Shown: positions 37,461 to 50,400 of the stretch, piece after piece
Numbering within the stretch: position 1 is the first letter of the stretch
Layout: the number at the start of each line of letters is the position of its first letter
NCBI GenBank assembly: GCA_020091685.1
Contig: CM034595.1
Location: 23,669,564 to 23,733,563, forward strand
Direction of reading: 5' to 3'
Length of the DNA stretch: 64,000 nt
DNA from: Lutjanus erythropterus
Taxonomy: Eukaryota; Chordata; Actinopteri; Lutjaniformes; Lutjanidae
The notes under the pieces: generated by a model
The model's database searches: none
What the model saw: the letters and a program-made list of their open reading frames with translations, nothing else
Told to the model about the DNA's origin: nothing
Position numbers and translations under genes: made by a program

Positions 37461-40400
37461 CCTGTAATGAACCTGACATCACACATCTTCACCTTGGTAA
37501 ATCTCATTTTATAACCATGTTGTAAATGATAAATAAATCACCTTGCTCCCCGTTTCCTTGAGAACTGAACGTAGAATTCAGGACAGTTGCCAGACACTGA
37601 GGGGAAACGTTCATTTTGAGCCCTGATGCACACATACACTGTGTGGCATAGAGTTTGGTCTCCAAACAAAATGAGCCTCGTAAATGTGCGTTTAATAGAG
37701 AGCGGATTTAAACATTTTACTCCCCCAGTTTCTGCTGGGAGAGACGTTTGCCTCATGCTCTGCCTTTCATCCCTGCATCCTGCCCTTTGCTCAGCTCTGA
37801 GAGCTGAGCCAGTGGAGGAAACCTGCAATAATGATGCTGGTTAATGTCCCCCCTTAATGGTCTAATAAAAAGGCAAAGCAACAGATGCGCAACAGCCATA
37901 TCTGCCTGAAGTGGGCAGCTCACATGAAAAAGGAAGAGGGCAATTGACACAGATAATTAGTAAAACGCATCCATCGGGAGTTTTATCAACTAAAGACTCG
38001 ACAGTGGAGGGGAGGGGTCTCTTGTCATATATCCATTTGAAAGAAGACAACAGCACTTTACCACTGATCACTGACTGTGAGAAAGAGAGAGTGAGAGACG
38101 TCACTTTATTGCCCAATGACTGCAGCCCCCTCCTGTGTGTCACTATTTCTCCCTCCAGCCCCCCCTGAACTATTAACACACTCACTTGCTCTCTGACGTA
38201 GGTTGAAGTTAGGGGGCAAGCGGAGGGGAAAAGGGGGGGATGATGGTAATGTTGGGTAGAGAGTTGGGGTAGGGTTACCATGACAATTCCCCTGATAGGA
38301 TACCCTGCCGGAATCACGCACTTGGCAGTGAACTGGAGAGAATGAATGAGGGACAGAATGACGGAGGAGAGAGGAAGAAGAGAGGAGGTGGAGGAGGTCA
38401 TGGGGAAACTTGAAAGTATCCTGTTATAGGAGAGTAAATATTAACAGTAATAGGTCGGACCTTTGGTTTTCCCTTTGAACGTAATCGTCCCGTTTGTTTA
38501 CTCAAGGCCTGCTGGAATTCCCTGGAGGAAATGAGGGTGCAACATAAAAATGATGAATTTATTACTACTGCTTCTCTCATAATCCCTTTTACCATCGGAG
38601 CAGCGTTGCGTCACGGCCAACATTTGCACTGTTTACATATAACACTGAGGTAAGCAGAACATGAGACTTAACACTAAAACCCACAAGACTACTTTATCAT
38701 CCACCTGGACATGGAAATTAACCCACTGCAACAAACATTTATGGGAAAACCCACGTGAACAAGAACAAGCTGATTTATTATTTGTTCTCATAATCAAACA
38801 ACAACCCTAATCTCACTAAAGTAAATGAAAAAAAAAATCCCAAACATAATGAAAAACTGTACGTGCACAAGCTCTTCCTTAACAGATAAATAACCTCTGC
38901 ACTGTAAAACATATTTATTTTTTATTTTATTTTAAGTTGGTGCCTGGGCAGACTTAAAAGAGTCTTGGGAGAGTTTTAACTCTGGGAAGTTTGCTGATGT
39001 ATCGATCACATTTCTTTAGAAACTTAATTTAATGATTGACTGAACTCATTTTAAGTCAAAAGACTTAAAGATAAAATCACCCATGTTCTGAAAACAAACA
39101 AAACTACTTAAAGGAGCAATATGTAAGACCCTAGTGTTCAAAAATGAGTACTGCAGTCCAAATATCAAGTTTGAGCCATACACAATACATTAAACAGGTT
39201 GAGTCACTATTAATATATGATCTATGGTTGAAGCCAGCACCCCCCCACCCCCACCCCACACCTCACCCCAAGACTCAGGCAGGTTACCTGCATTATACTT
39301 TGACAATGAGAAGTGATGAAGTTGTGATGATGATGCAAGTGATGAAGTCCTGTAAATTGATCAGCTGTTTATAAGTGCTTGAATAAATAAAACCTGCATA
39401 TGTATGTTAAGTTGATGTGAAAAGTTGATTACCCTAAATTCTTGACTGATTTTTTACGGTGTGAATAATACTGCACTGATACTCATTCTGAATTTGCTTG
39501 AATCAAAGTTTTTACTGTGGCTTTTAGCTGAATGAATCACGCGACTGTTTGGATTAACAGCCCGGCAAAAGGTGAGCAAAGAGTGTGAGGCATTTAGATG
39601 ATTTGAAGCCTGCGTAATAATGTGTGAATACATGCCATGGCGCACAGGAAACCTAGTGTAAAGCATGAGCGACTTGAGTGAAGCTTGTGTGAGTAAAGTT
39701 TGTCTGGCAGCGAGGCCTGGCAGGCCCTGTCACAGGTTCCCCTTCCTCTCTGATGTCTTTGAGGTCGTAGTCTGAGTGTCTCACTCTGTTTCTCCTCCTA
39801 TGGTGGTTTACACAGATTGGTGATGTAATGGGTAGCATATGAAGGCCACACACAAACACACACACACACAGACGCACACACAAACACTGATGCTCATGCA
39901 CGATATACAGACACCGCACTTATACCACCACATACCCATAATTACACACATATACAGTACGCACACCCATTTACACAAACCCTGGATTCCCCCTTTTCCA
40001 ACAGGCATGCGCCAGTGTGTGTTCGTTCTCACACACAAAAACAAAAGTCTAAACAAAGATACATAACTCTTTTTATTCCATGCACTGACATCTATGCACG
40101 TGCGCACACACTCCTGGAGACGCACACACACTTAAAGGGCACTCATCCGGTGTCATGATGTGTGAGTGATCAGTGCTGGCGGATGGCCTAACAGAAGACT
40201 GTGTGCCTCAGAACCACCCAGGAGACCCCCATCATGAGAGGCAGCCCAGAGAGGCAACGAGGGAGAGTGACTAACTTCACTTTTTCTTTTCTTCTCTCCC
40301 CAGCTGTGTCTTCAAACGGCCCTTTGATGTGGGAAATTAAAAAGAGCGAGTGTGTCAATATCTCCCTACGTCCAACCGCACTCATCTATTTCCTCCCCTT

Positions 40401-40920
40401 CTTCTCCTGAGCTCCTCCTTCGCCTGCTTTTCTTCTCTACTGTTGACCCGAGAAAACAGAGTATGACCCTTTTAAACCACAACAACTCCGCCACCCACTC
40501 ACTGCCACCGGGCCCTCATCATTTGGAGGGTGTTTGTTTGTCTGTGTAGGCCCACCACCGGACTGGCAACTCTGTGTGTATATGTGTATGAGTGTGCGAG
40601 TGTGCGCATACAAGGCCCACCACTAATTATTTTCTAACCACACCATGAGTGTATGTCTGTGACTGAGGGTCTCCTAATCTCACACCCAGACTCAAAAGCG
40701 CTTTCTTCCTTTTCCCTGTTCCTTCACTCCCTTTCTTTGTTTGTGTGTCTGTAGTCACGTTTCCACCCAAATGTAAAAAAAAAAAAAAAAAAAAAACTCA
40801 CCAAATTTTCATAAAATCTTCAACAGAAAAATGCCAATCTATTATCAATCCACTACTATTGTCTGAATATCAGGATTTAAGATGAGCAGTACATGGTGCT
40901 CATTCTCTAGTCAGGTGCCA
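37460..40920. other. Gene-free intergenic region, right part
   Basis: No gene is recognised. Around 39108, AAAGGAGCAATATGTAAGA looks like the start of another dispersed teleost repeat. CA-rich microsatellite sequence lies at about 39847-40130. A run of 22 A residues at 40775-40796 is either a microsatellite or a retroposed tail. An acceptor-like pyrimidine tract ending CCCCAG near 40303 has no matching coding exon. Confidence 0.5.
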
Positions 40921-40921
40921 T

Positions 40922-41238
40922 CAGAGGTGACAAAAGTACACACATTCTGTACTCATGTAGAAGACTAGTAAAAGTACTGACTGAACTTCTTTACTCAAGT
41001 AAAGGTAAAGTACAGGTTCTGAAATATTCTCAAAATATAAAACGTTAGTTATTTGATAACTGCTAAAAAATAAAACAGTTTGTACAAGGGCAAGTCAAAA
41101 TTGACTTTGGGCAAGTACATTTCTGACCCACTTGCCTGACCAGGCTAGTGAAAAAAACTCTCCTAGGGGGTAAAAGTGAAAAGTGGTCAGAAAAAGTACA
41201 ATAGTCAAGTATTTGTACTTTGTTACTTCCCACCTCTG
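40922..41238. mobile_element. Non-autonomous hAT-like element with CAGAGGTG ends
   Basis: It begins CAGAGGTGACAAAAGTACAC and ends TTACTTCCCACCTCTG, so it carries the same 8-bp terminal repeat as 8207-8712 but in the opposite orientation. The flanks GGTGCCAT and AATGCTAT agree at five of eight positions, weak support for an old 8-bp duplication. It has no ORF. Confidence 0.65.
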
Positions 41239-41340
41239 AATGCTATTACACCGTTACAGATGAGGAGGGTGCAACGAGATGACTTAATTAAAAGAGTGTT
41301 TCTGTTTGTTTCATGTATCAGAGGTCCAGTTTATTGCCAG

Positions 41341-41682
41341 CATATGGCAGAAACTGAATATAGTATTCATGAGTATGTTTTCAATAGTGTTTAATCACCT
41401 GAAAATTAGAATTGTTGTCTTTCTGTTACCTGATAATGAGCCTTTTATATCCGCAAAAGGCATGAGCCCTCTTCCACAGAGGCCGCCATTTTGCACTGTC
41501 ATGTCTCTACAGTAGCCCAGAATGGACAAACCAAGCACTGGCTCTAGATATGGCCTTTCATGTTTTTGCAAGTTTCGCTGTCACTGTAGTTTCTCCTACA
41601 TACTTGGAAGGGAAGGGAAAAACAAAGTGTTTGCAATCTGCAAGCTCACCACTAAATGCCACTGAATCCTACACACTGGTCC
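41341..41682 (-). repeat. MITE-like element, GGACCAGTGTGTAGGA family
   Basis: On the plus strand the copy ends TCCTACACACTGGTCC, the reverse complement of the 17031 left end. It includes CTCTACAGTAGCCCAGAATG and CATACTTGGAAGGG, shared with 4379-4691. This is the most complete right-end copy in the window. Confidence 0.7.
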
Positions 41683-42522
41683 TTTAATTTGAGGAAGGTT
41701 ACAGCCTCCTCGTTGCTCCACACAGATCTGAGTTTGTGCACTTATTGACCCCCCTTGTCATATACAGTGTGTGTACAGTATGATGCATCAACTGTCCCTC
41801 TGTGATGACTGGAAACTCATTCTTGCCCTTTGCAATAGTAGGCCACGCTTTACTGCACCTGACCGAGTGTTTCCAGACTGCCTCGCTCTACGTGTGTGTG
41901 TGTGAAACATACAGAGAGTGTGAGAAATCATGTCAGTGTGTGTGCACAGCAGACTGTTATGATTCTGCATGTAGCTAGAAAGTGTATTTTTGGTGTTTTT
42001 TGGTCTATTCGAGCAGCATGTTTTTCTATGACAGTCGTGTGTGTGCATCCGTGTGCATGTTGTGTGTCTACGTGTGTGTGTTTGCTGCGTTGACCCCATC
42101 AACCCCCACCCACCCCTCAAGCGTGTGTCTGTGTTAATGTCCTGTGGTGTGTGTATATGTGTGTGTGTCCGCTCACTGTTTCTATGCAACACTTTCAGAG
42201 GCCCCTTCTGGTCTGGACAACACCTCTCTCCTGCTCCTATCCGTCTCTCACTCCTCACTCTTTCCTTCACCCTGGAGAGGGAGAGAAGAAGTGAAAAAAA
42301 GAGAGGAGGTGGGTGGGGGGGCAGTGGAAATAACAGGCTGCTGTCTCAGGAGGGGCTCTGAAAAAAAAGAGCAAGGGGTGAGAAAAGGAGGGAAAGAGAA
42401 ATATGGGAGAGAAAAGGTGTTTGCTGCGCGTATTAGCTATAATACAGGGAATGTGGCATGTGTAGGCTAAAAGAGCCGTGCCATAAATTAAATAACACAA
42501 CACTTTCTGTGACATTTCAGCC

Positions 42523-43627
42523 TTAAAGGGACAGTTCACCCCAAAATGAAAACTACATATTTCCCCTCTTACCTGTAGTGATATTTACCCATCTAAATTT
42601 TTTTGGTGTGAGTTGCAGACTTTTGAGACTTTTGGAGATTTTGTCTGTACAGATGTCTGCCGTCCCTTGAATATAATGGAACTAGATGGCACTCAGCTTG
42701 TGATGCCAAAGTGCCAAAAAATACAATTGAAAAGCTACTCTCTTTCTACAATAGAATCTACCGGAACTACTTTCTTTCTAAATCTACCTGAACGACTTTT
42801 TTTCTGCAGTAGAATCTACCCGAAGTACCTTCGTTCGTCAAGTAGAATCTAATAGAACACCTGTCTTTCTACAGTAGGGTCTGCCAGAACTACTTTCTCT
42901 CTACAGTAGAATCTATCAAAACTACTTTCTTTATGTAGTAGAATCTACGAAAACAACTTTCTTTCTACAGTAGAATCTACCGAAACTATTTTTTTCTACA
43001 TTAGAATCTACCAGAAACACCTTTTTTCAACATAAGAATCTACTGGAGCTACTTTCTTTCTAAATCTACAGGGACTACTTTCTTTCTACAATAGAATCTA
43101 TGGGCACTACTTTATTTCTGCATGAAGTACTTGTCTTGTAGTAGAAAGAAAGCAGTTTCTGTATATTCTACTTCCTTTCTGTAGGTATTACTTACTTTGT
43201 TGTAGAAAGAAAGTAGCTCTGGTAGTTTTTGAAAGAAAGTAGTTCAGGTAGATTTTACTGCAGAAAGACAGTAGTTCTGGTAGATTCTACTGTGGAAATA
43301 AAGCAATTCCAGTAGATTAAATTAGATTAAAAGAGAGTAGTGCCCGTAGATTGTACTGTAGAAAGAAAGTAGTTCCTACATGAAACAGCAAATTGATTTC
43401 TGGAAAGAGGCACTGCTGTTAAATTTTTTTAAACGTGCTCTTAGTGTTGTAAGTATCACAAGCAGTGCCATTTAGTCCCATTGTTGGAGAGAAGGCAGAC
43501 ATCTCTATGGCTGATATCTCCAAAACTCTGCAAATGGCACAAAAACAATCTAGATAGATAAACAACACTACAGGCCAGAGGAAAAAATATGTATTTTTTT
43601 TTATTTTGAGGTGAACTGTCCCTTTAA
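42523..43627. mobile_element. 1.1-kb MITE with 18-bp terminal inverted repeats
   Basis: The left end TTAAAGGGACAGTTCACC (42523-42540) and the right end GGTGAACTGTCCCTTTAA (43610-43627) are perfect inverted repeats of 18 bases. Next to them lie matching subterminal words: ATACATATTTTTCCTC-type sequence, CATCTAGATTGTTTT-type sequence and GAGATATC(A/G)GCC. The interior, 42738-43380, is an inverted minisatellite listed separately. No transposase ORF is present. The family is also represented at 36295-36860. No clear target duplication was found. Confidence 0.85.
42738..43380. repeat. Inverted minisatellite inside the MITE
   Basis: About ten units of roughly 30-35 bp occur in one orientation (42738-43130). 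Their core is GTAGAATCTACC followed by ACTACTTTCTTTCTACA. About six units then occur in the opposite orientation (43138-43380), reading GTAGAAAGAAAGTAGTTC and then GGTAGATTCTAC. Units vary by substitutions and indels, so the array is old. The two halves could pair into a long imperfect hairpin. Confidence 0.8.
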
Positions 43628-43689
43628 ACACAGCACATATAACCCCAGAAAGAAAGGACAGGTAAAACTAGAGGCTCTAAAAAGATACA

Positions 43690-43984
43690 TGGTTACATGA
43701 GATATGCTGATACACATGAAAACAATGGGCTTTTTAAAACGTCTGCAGTGATAGATAGACAGAGAGAGGCAGGGGGGAAGAGATTTGGAGATGGAAAGAT
43801 AAAAAGAGGTAGATGGGACTGATTGGCGCAGAGACCAGAGGAAGTAAGTGCTGGAGATAGCGACAGACAGGACGGGAGAAAGTGATAGAGGAGGAAAGAA
43901 AAAAAAAACAACGGAACATTTTTTTTAAGTTTCGCAAAGGGAGAAGGAGGGGAGGAGGAAAGAGGGAGAGAGGAGGGAGAGCAG

Positions 43985-44030
<46 letters not shown>

Positions 44031-44041
44031 TATGAATGAAG
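43690..44041. promoter_or_regulatory. il11a: il11 upstream flank: polypurine tract and (GT)20
   Basis: From about 43750 to 43986 the plus strand is heavily purine-biased (GAGA, GGAGG and AGGGAG runs). It runs directly into 20 GT units at 43988-44027, which ends only 14 bases before the AP-1 site. Such tracts can adopt non-B DNA. A regulatory role is inference from position. Confidence 0.5.
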
Positions 44042-44083
44042 TGAGTCACTGCCGATGTGTCATAGGCCCGACGTCTTTATAAA
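44042..44083 (+). promoter_or_regulatory. il11a: il11 core promoter: AP-1 site and TATA box
   Basis: TGAGTCA, a perfect AP-1 consensus, lies at 44042-44048, and TATAAA lies at 44078-44083 within CTTTATAAAGG. Transcription should start near 44108-44115, giving a 5' UTR of about 375 bases before the ATG at 44486. AP-1 control of the mammalian IL11 promoter is established knowledge, so this arrangement fits stimulus-induced (for example TGF-beta or stress) expression. The sites are seen directly; their use is inferred. Confidence 0.7.
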
Positions 44084-44485
44084 GGAAGTTTTAAACAAGC
44101 CTAAACACTTCACTGCGCGCAAAAATTGGACTTACCCACACTCGCATCCCTCTCTCTGCACTTCTGTTGCCTCTCTCTGTCTCTCCAAACTGTCTCAAAG
44201 TGTCTCTCTGCCTTCAGCACCTCCATAAAGACTACTCAAACTTTACCAAAGACTGAAAAGTTTGACTTTTTTACCTTCATTTTTCTTTACTCTCTCTCTC
44301 TCTGAGTGCTTCAGTCACCATCACTCTGCTCTTCTCATTCATCCTCTCTCGTCCTGACAACTTTCCTCCTCACGAAGAAGAAACCGGACCACGTGATAAT
44401 ATCCGGAGTTCAATTTATTTATTAATTTTCTATTTATTGATTATTTTTATTTGCGGGTTTACCTACCCCTTGGATCCGAATCAAT

Positions 44486-47426
44486 ATGAGATGTAAGTGT
44501 TTTTATACGTGTATTTTTAATTTTTAAATGCTTTTAATTGCTAATTATTTCTCTTACAGCTTTGTTTTGTTTTTGACATTTTTGGTCTGCAACGTTTATT
44601 TAAGTGTTTTATCGTCACTTTAACAGGCTAAATTAAATCATTTGTTCTTATATTAATTAGAAATAATTACTTTACCTGTGTTTTTACATTCAGTATGGAC
44701 AACTTTATCCCTAAACTGTAAAAGTTACACCAGGACAGGCAGCTCAGATGCTCCTGCAGTGTTATTTTGGCTGCGATTCTTGTGGTTCACCTGTAATTAT
44801 CAAGCATTCATCATTTCAACAGCGCTGTGGTTCCCTTTTAATACTTAGTCTACCTTGTATTTGAACTTGAAAGGAAAAAGAATGAATGAGCTTACTGTTA
44901 AGAGAGTTGACTTGGCTGCCTCTATATAATTTATACCACCAACTCACGTACCTATCCAGTTGCAGGTGTGACAATCAGCAGCATTCATTGCAGTTGCTTA
45001 TGGGTAAAGGGAGTGATGGGTGATATTCAGTGTCAAAGCCCGGCTTTTTAATGATTTAATGATTTGCATTCAGCCTGTGAAAACATGACTCTGACACTGA
45101 AGCTCTTCAGGATTCCTCCGCCAAGTCTGGAGCTATTGTTTATATTATGGTGCAATATCTTCCCCTGGAGCTGACAGCCGTGGCCTGAGGTCATTATCAT
45201 TATGGCGAGATGACAGCCGCCTCTCCACTAATTGCTTCCGTTTGGTTCTCCCCCTGCAGTGCTGCTCGACTCCTCCTCGTCGCTCCTCTTCTCGCTGCTA
45301 TTGGCCCAGCTGCCCGTCTTCACGTCTGCCTCTCCTGTACCGCAGCGGCGGCCCAGTGACATGGATAAACTGTCCAATCAGACCAAAAATCTAATGAAGC
45401 TCACCCAAGAACTGCTGGTAAGTGGAGATGTCAGTCATGACGTTGACCAGTCTCTATTGATTGGAGGAGAGGCTAATGAGGCCATGTGCTAATTGAATTG
45501 TTAGTGTGAGGGTGGAAGAGGATGTTGGTCTTAATTGATCTTTCCCTAATTGGATTGTGGTGTTACCTTTGTGGTGATTCACCATATTTACTACTGTGTA
45601 CCACATTCTAAGACATATAAACTCTTCCTCATTGTTAGAATTTCACCTTCTCCTGACTGATCAGCAATTACATTATATATCCTATTTGTTACCTTGAGAT
45701 AAAAGCTAAAATTAGCATTAACCACCTCCTAGCTAATATTACCATTTGATAGTGTTATATGATAGGAAAGGTGCAAAATTCTTCTGATGATGTTACAGGA
45801 TCAATTTACACCTTTCCTATTGTATCAGGTAACACCATCAAACAGTAATGTTAGCTAAAAAGTGGTTAATCCACGTCTTTCTAGATTATTACTATCCATT
45901 GTCTTTTAGTTGTTGATCCATCAGGAGTCGGTGAAATGATAATGATTTGTTAGACTTTGTTTTTTTACGACCTACAACCTGTAACACAGCAGTATGACAT
46001 TATCCTTTTGATAACTAGATTTACTAAGTTGCGAGTGTTATCTGCTAAATAATCGCTAGGATAATGATAGGGCAAGATTTATCTAAATAAAGTTGCCTTG
46101 CCTTGAATGCAATTCATGCAACACTTAACTGAAAGCTTTTTTCGAAGGAAAAGATGTTTTCGCTTTTCTCCTGACTGGTTTCGTCAAGAGAGTTCATTGA
46201 TGCGATTGGCTGAAGTTAGCTCTTGATAGATGGTGATGGACAGATAGTTCCTCAGATAGTCCTAATCCTCAAATCATCTATTTTATTGTATTGTTTGAAA
46301 GTGCCTGCCCTTTTCCACACAGTTTCCAAGGATGGCTTCTTGTCAGGTTAGTGAAAGTTGGGCACAACAATAGAAAGAACATCTCTCACCAAGTACAATT
46401 CAGTTGCCTTCGCTCGTAACAAAGAGTTGTTGAGCAGAGTCGGGTCATTCACAAACGTTACATCACTATACCTTTCAGTACAGGTATCATCACCCTTTGA
46501 GCAGCTCTAACTTTGCACCATGCATTGTTGTGGAAACCGTTTGGCTGAACTACACTAGGTTTACTCAGGATTCAGTTTGACTTAAGCCGCTTTCATTGAT
46601 GACAGACTGGCTGGAGTCCATATGCATGCTTAGATCAGGGCAGCAAAAGCCTCAGGGGAGATTTGACTGAGTGATCTCACTTTTAATCCACACTAGACTC
46701 GGAAGGGAGGGGAGGTCTGACTCAGCAACCTCCTGGTCTGCCTGGTCACCTGACTGGTGGCGGTAGCAGGAAGATTGGTGGCCAGACCAGTACCTTTATT
46801 CAACAGAATTCCATAGAACGTCCAATTAAATAAATATCAAGTTTTATGTAACGGAGGAGAATAAACACACATTGACAGTCTACATGATGTGGCCAAGGTG
46901 ATAGAGAAACAAAACATTACGTTCTAGGAACCAGTTTACTCCATCTCCCATCCAGACAAATTTAGAACTATATATCAACACCATACCTGCATCCAACTAA
47001 AGCTGAACTGCCAAGCATGTCATCTGTGAAATGACAGCAAAGTATATCACATGCCTGTTTACATAGAAACATGTTTATGTTCTGCGGATAGACTGCGGAA
47101 GTGAGGATGGAGGTTTTTTTTTCTCCTATGAAATGTGAATCACTTGCACCATACTGACAACTCTGGCCCGAAATCTTATTTTGTTGACAGTCAAGTGGGA
47201 AGTAAAATCAGATTCGAGAACATAGCCAAGATTTGTCTCCAGCTGGTGATTGTGTATCAACACTGTGTTTTAACAGGTGAAAAGAAAGCGGGATCGTATC
47301 TCTGGATCTTTGGTTACACATGACTGATCGAGATTCTAATTTTGCATTATGCAAATCCTTAAACTCTTTTGTTCAGGGGGTGAAATCAAAAATAGCCACA
47401 TACTCTCTCTAGTTTTGGTCAGTAGA

Positions 47427-47468
<42 letters not shown>

Positions 47469-50400
47469 TCATCATGTGTGTTGCTTTAAAACAGTGTTAC
47501 AGGCCATTGTTGACTATTGCAGTAGTCTAACCTGGGGTCCAGATGTGAAGAAGCCAGCCTCATCAAAGAGAGTTGGGGACAGTATTAGACAGTGTTCAGT
47601 AACACGGAAGATTTATTTTTAATTTTCTTTCCTTATTGTGTGGAATTCCACTAAAGAGCGGACAAAGTTAGGAAAGATAAATAGAATGGGAATCCATGGA
47701 AAGTCCCTGCAAAAAGGCTATGAAACTGATGCTTTAAAGAGAGAGAGATGTGTGTGTGTGTACACACACATTGGTCTATATAAGTTTTCCGAAGCTACTG
47801 TGCACGTGTGTGACTGAGTAAGTGTGTGTGTGTTTGCATGCATGCAGTATGGGTGCAAATGTATTTATGTATAGGCATTTTTGTGGTGGTGTGTGTGTGC
47901 ATTGAGGGTTCTGTAAATAGTCATGGTTGTGTAGGTGCGGTGTTTAGTGTTTTGCTTTCGGTCGCCACAGCAAAGTGACTTGATAAAAATCAAAAAGATT
48001 TATCACATTCCAGTATTTGCATTCAGGAAGAAAAAGGCTGGATGCTAAGTTCTGTCGGGTGAGGTCATGATCTGCGATGGAGAGAGCAAGAAAAGGAGGA
48101 TAAGAGGGAGAATTAAAGGCTGAGAAAGATGGAGCGAAAACCACAAGAGATGAAGAGATCAGAGAGCCAACTAGATGACAAGCCAGCGGTGTATGTGTGT
48201 GCATGCATGCACATGTGCACGTGAGGTTGCATGTGCTTGTGCACCTGGTAGGAGACGGAAAGAGGGAGAGGAGAGGGGGGGAGACAGAGAAGAGAGGGTA
48301 GGGAAGCAGGGGATGGAAGGGGACAAAAGCGACGGAGACAAAACATTGGACCACAAACATAAGTGAGCTCTTATGAAAGGTTGATGGAGAGACATGCGAG
48401 ACAATGCGGTACATTCATGACTAAAAACATCAACACAAACAACTGGAGGCAAACAGTAGAGCAAAGAACACACTGCATAACAGGTTAAGGAAGCATTAAG
48501 CACACACACAACCTGTTTACACAAAACATTTCTCAGCACTCATCATCCTAATGTTGTTATGTTCCTCTGTTGATTGGAAATGACGCAAGCCACATCAGTC
48601 ATCTCCATTTATGCCTATTCATTACTGAGATCAGGCGAACATCTTTAGTACTACATTGTACTACCATTAAGCACAGCTGCCTTTAAGGTAGAACTCCATA
48701 AACCTGCAGCCAGGTTGTTTACCCCCCTCTGGTGGCCGTGATGAGCACTACATCGGTCGCCTGGACGTAGTTTACAACACAACTCTAGCTGGGCAGTGGC
48801 ACTGCGTCATTCCATCTTTTTATAGCTGTGACCCTGGAGTTTCCCTACAGCCCTGTGTTGTCTGTCCCACTTGGAGCTTTCTTAGTCACTGCATATGTTG
48901 TTATCCTCATTCCCTGTAGAAAACATCCTGTGGGTTCAGGTCATTTGCTCTTATTGTTGACATTTGGGGTGGCTGAATGTGGGTGAACTCACACTGACCC
49001 GATCAACCACACTCCCCTCAGTGAGAGCTACTGTCTCTAAGCACAGAAAACAGCCGTCCAATCGAGGTGCTGCTGGACTAATACTTTCCTCATGTTGCCG
49101 TGACTTGTCTCAGGATGAGTAAAATTGCGCTGATGCAAATTACTAACCAACTGCTCTGTGTCTTGTTTTCTCTTTCAGAGGGAGCATGCATTTGACTCAG
49201 ATGTGGAGCCCCACAGGTTCAGGTCTCTGCCAGAAATGAGCAACAGATCAGCCAATGATCTCAACAATCTTGAGGTAATGCTTTGATAATGTATTTGTGT
49301 GCGACTGTGTGTGTGTGTGTGTGTGTGTGTGCTTGTGGAGGGAGAGGGGCTGGTCTGTTTCTATCCGCTCAGTTACATCTCGCCACACCCATGCTAAGTC
49401 TCTAAAGTATGTCTGTGTTGTTTCCAGCTGAAGCCCACACTCACTCAGCTGCATGCTGACCTGAAGCTGTATGAGCACCACTTTGAGTGGCTCAACAAGG
49501 TTTCAAAGAAGCACCACCACCCTGCACTACCCAAGCTGGTAGAGATGATCAGAGAGATGAAATCTCTCATCACCCTGCTGCACCGTCAGGTAAAGAGCTG
49601 AGATTACCCTTTTTATTCTCATTAGACTGGGATGCACCAACAAGGCTTAGTTTTTAAACCCGATTAAATTCATTTAACTTAAAATTAAGAAAGATTATAT
49701 TTAAACCTCTCTTTAAGCCTCAGTTTAGTTTTTAACTCTAAACTTAGATTACATTTCATCTGTTGCACCAAAACTTTAAACTCCAATTTAAACTGTGATC
49801 CAGTATTTTAAACTCACAGTTTATCAAAAATGGCTGCTTTTTTAGATGGATTGAGCAAAATATCTACATTCTTTAACTCCAGTTGATCGGTTAAAACATT
49901 TTTTTCCTTACTGTACTATTGTTTGTTTTTAATGTTATATTTATTTGCCCATATTGCTCCTTTAATTCAGCGAAGATTTTTTTCGTAATGGTGGAGCTTC
50001 TCTACCAAACCATCATGAGCAGGCTAACTAGGGGAACTTGGGAACTTTTTAGTTAGTTTGCAAACAATATCAGTTTAGGTTTTGTGAACTTTTGAGCTAG
50101 CTAGCAACAATGTTGGTTAAAGTTTGTGAACTTTGGAGCCAGAGAGGAAGCAATGTGACGTTTTGTCATGAATACAGTGCAGAGGAAGGTTAATGGTCCT
50201 AACCTTTTATACTTGCTAGGTCCTGACAGCAATCAAATAGATTTTTTATTTATTTATTTACTTTAATTTGGGAAAGCAAGAATCTTCACACTGATTAATT
50301 TTAGTTTCAATAAACTTTACTAAACTGAGATTAGTTTTTACTTTTACACCTAGCTTTGCTAAACTCTGATTTGAACTAATTTTAGATTAAATTAGTCTTT

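Larger units (their letters stand above)
45418..49178. other. il11 intron 2 (3.8 kb)
   Basis: The intron contains a hairpin-forming inverted repeat at 45717-45870, a (GT)19 run at 47429-47466, and CA/TG-rich stretches near 47750-47900 and 48180-48240. No additional exon fits the IL-11 phase. Confidence 0.6.

Noticed and set aside
37862..38401. 179-residue minus-strand ORF
   Set aside because: It is a chance frame in purine/pyrimidine-biased DNA with no recognisable motif and repeat-like composition.
40258..40410. Pyrimidine tract with CCCCAG followed by an open frame, possible exon
   Set aside because: There is no partner exon, no recognised protein and no conserved phase nearby.
42738..43380. 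CRISPR-like regularly spaced repeats
   Set aside because: Units are degenerate and tandem with no unique spacers, they reverse orientation midway, and the genome is eukaryotic.
43882..44082. ORF with a long Val-Cys run
   Set aside because: It is translation of the (GT)20 microsatellite.
47944..48539. Overlapping minus-strand Ser/Leu/Pro-rich ORFs in il11 intron 2
   Set aside because: They arise from a purine-rich tract and TG/CA runs, and no coding signature or conserved family is seen.
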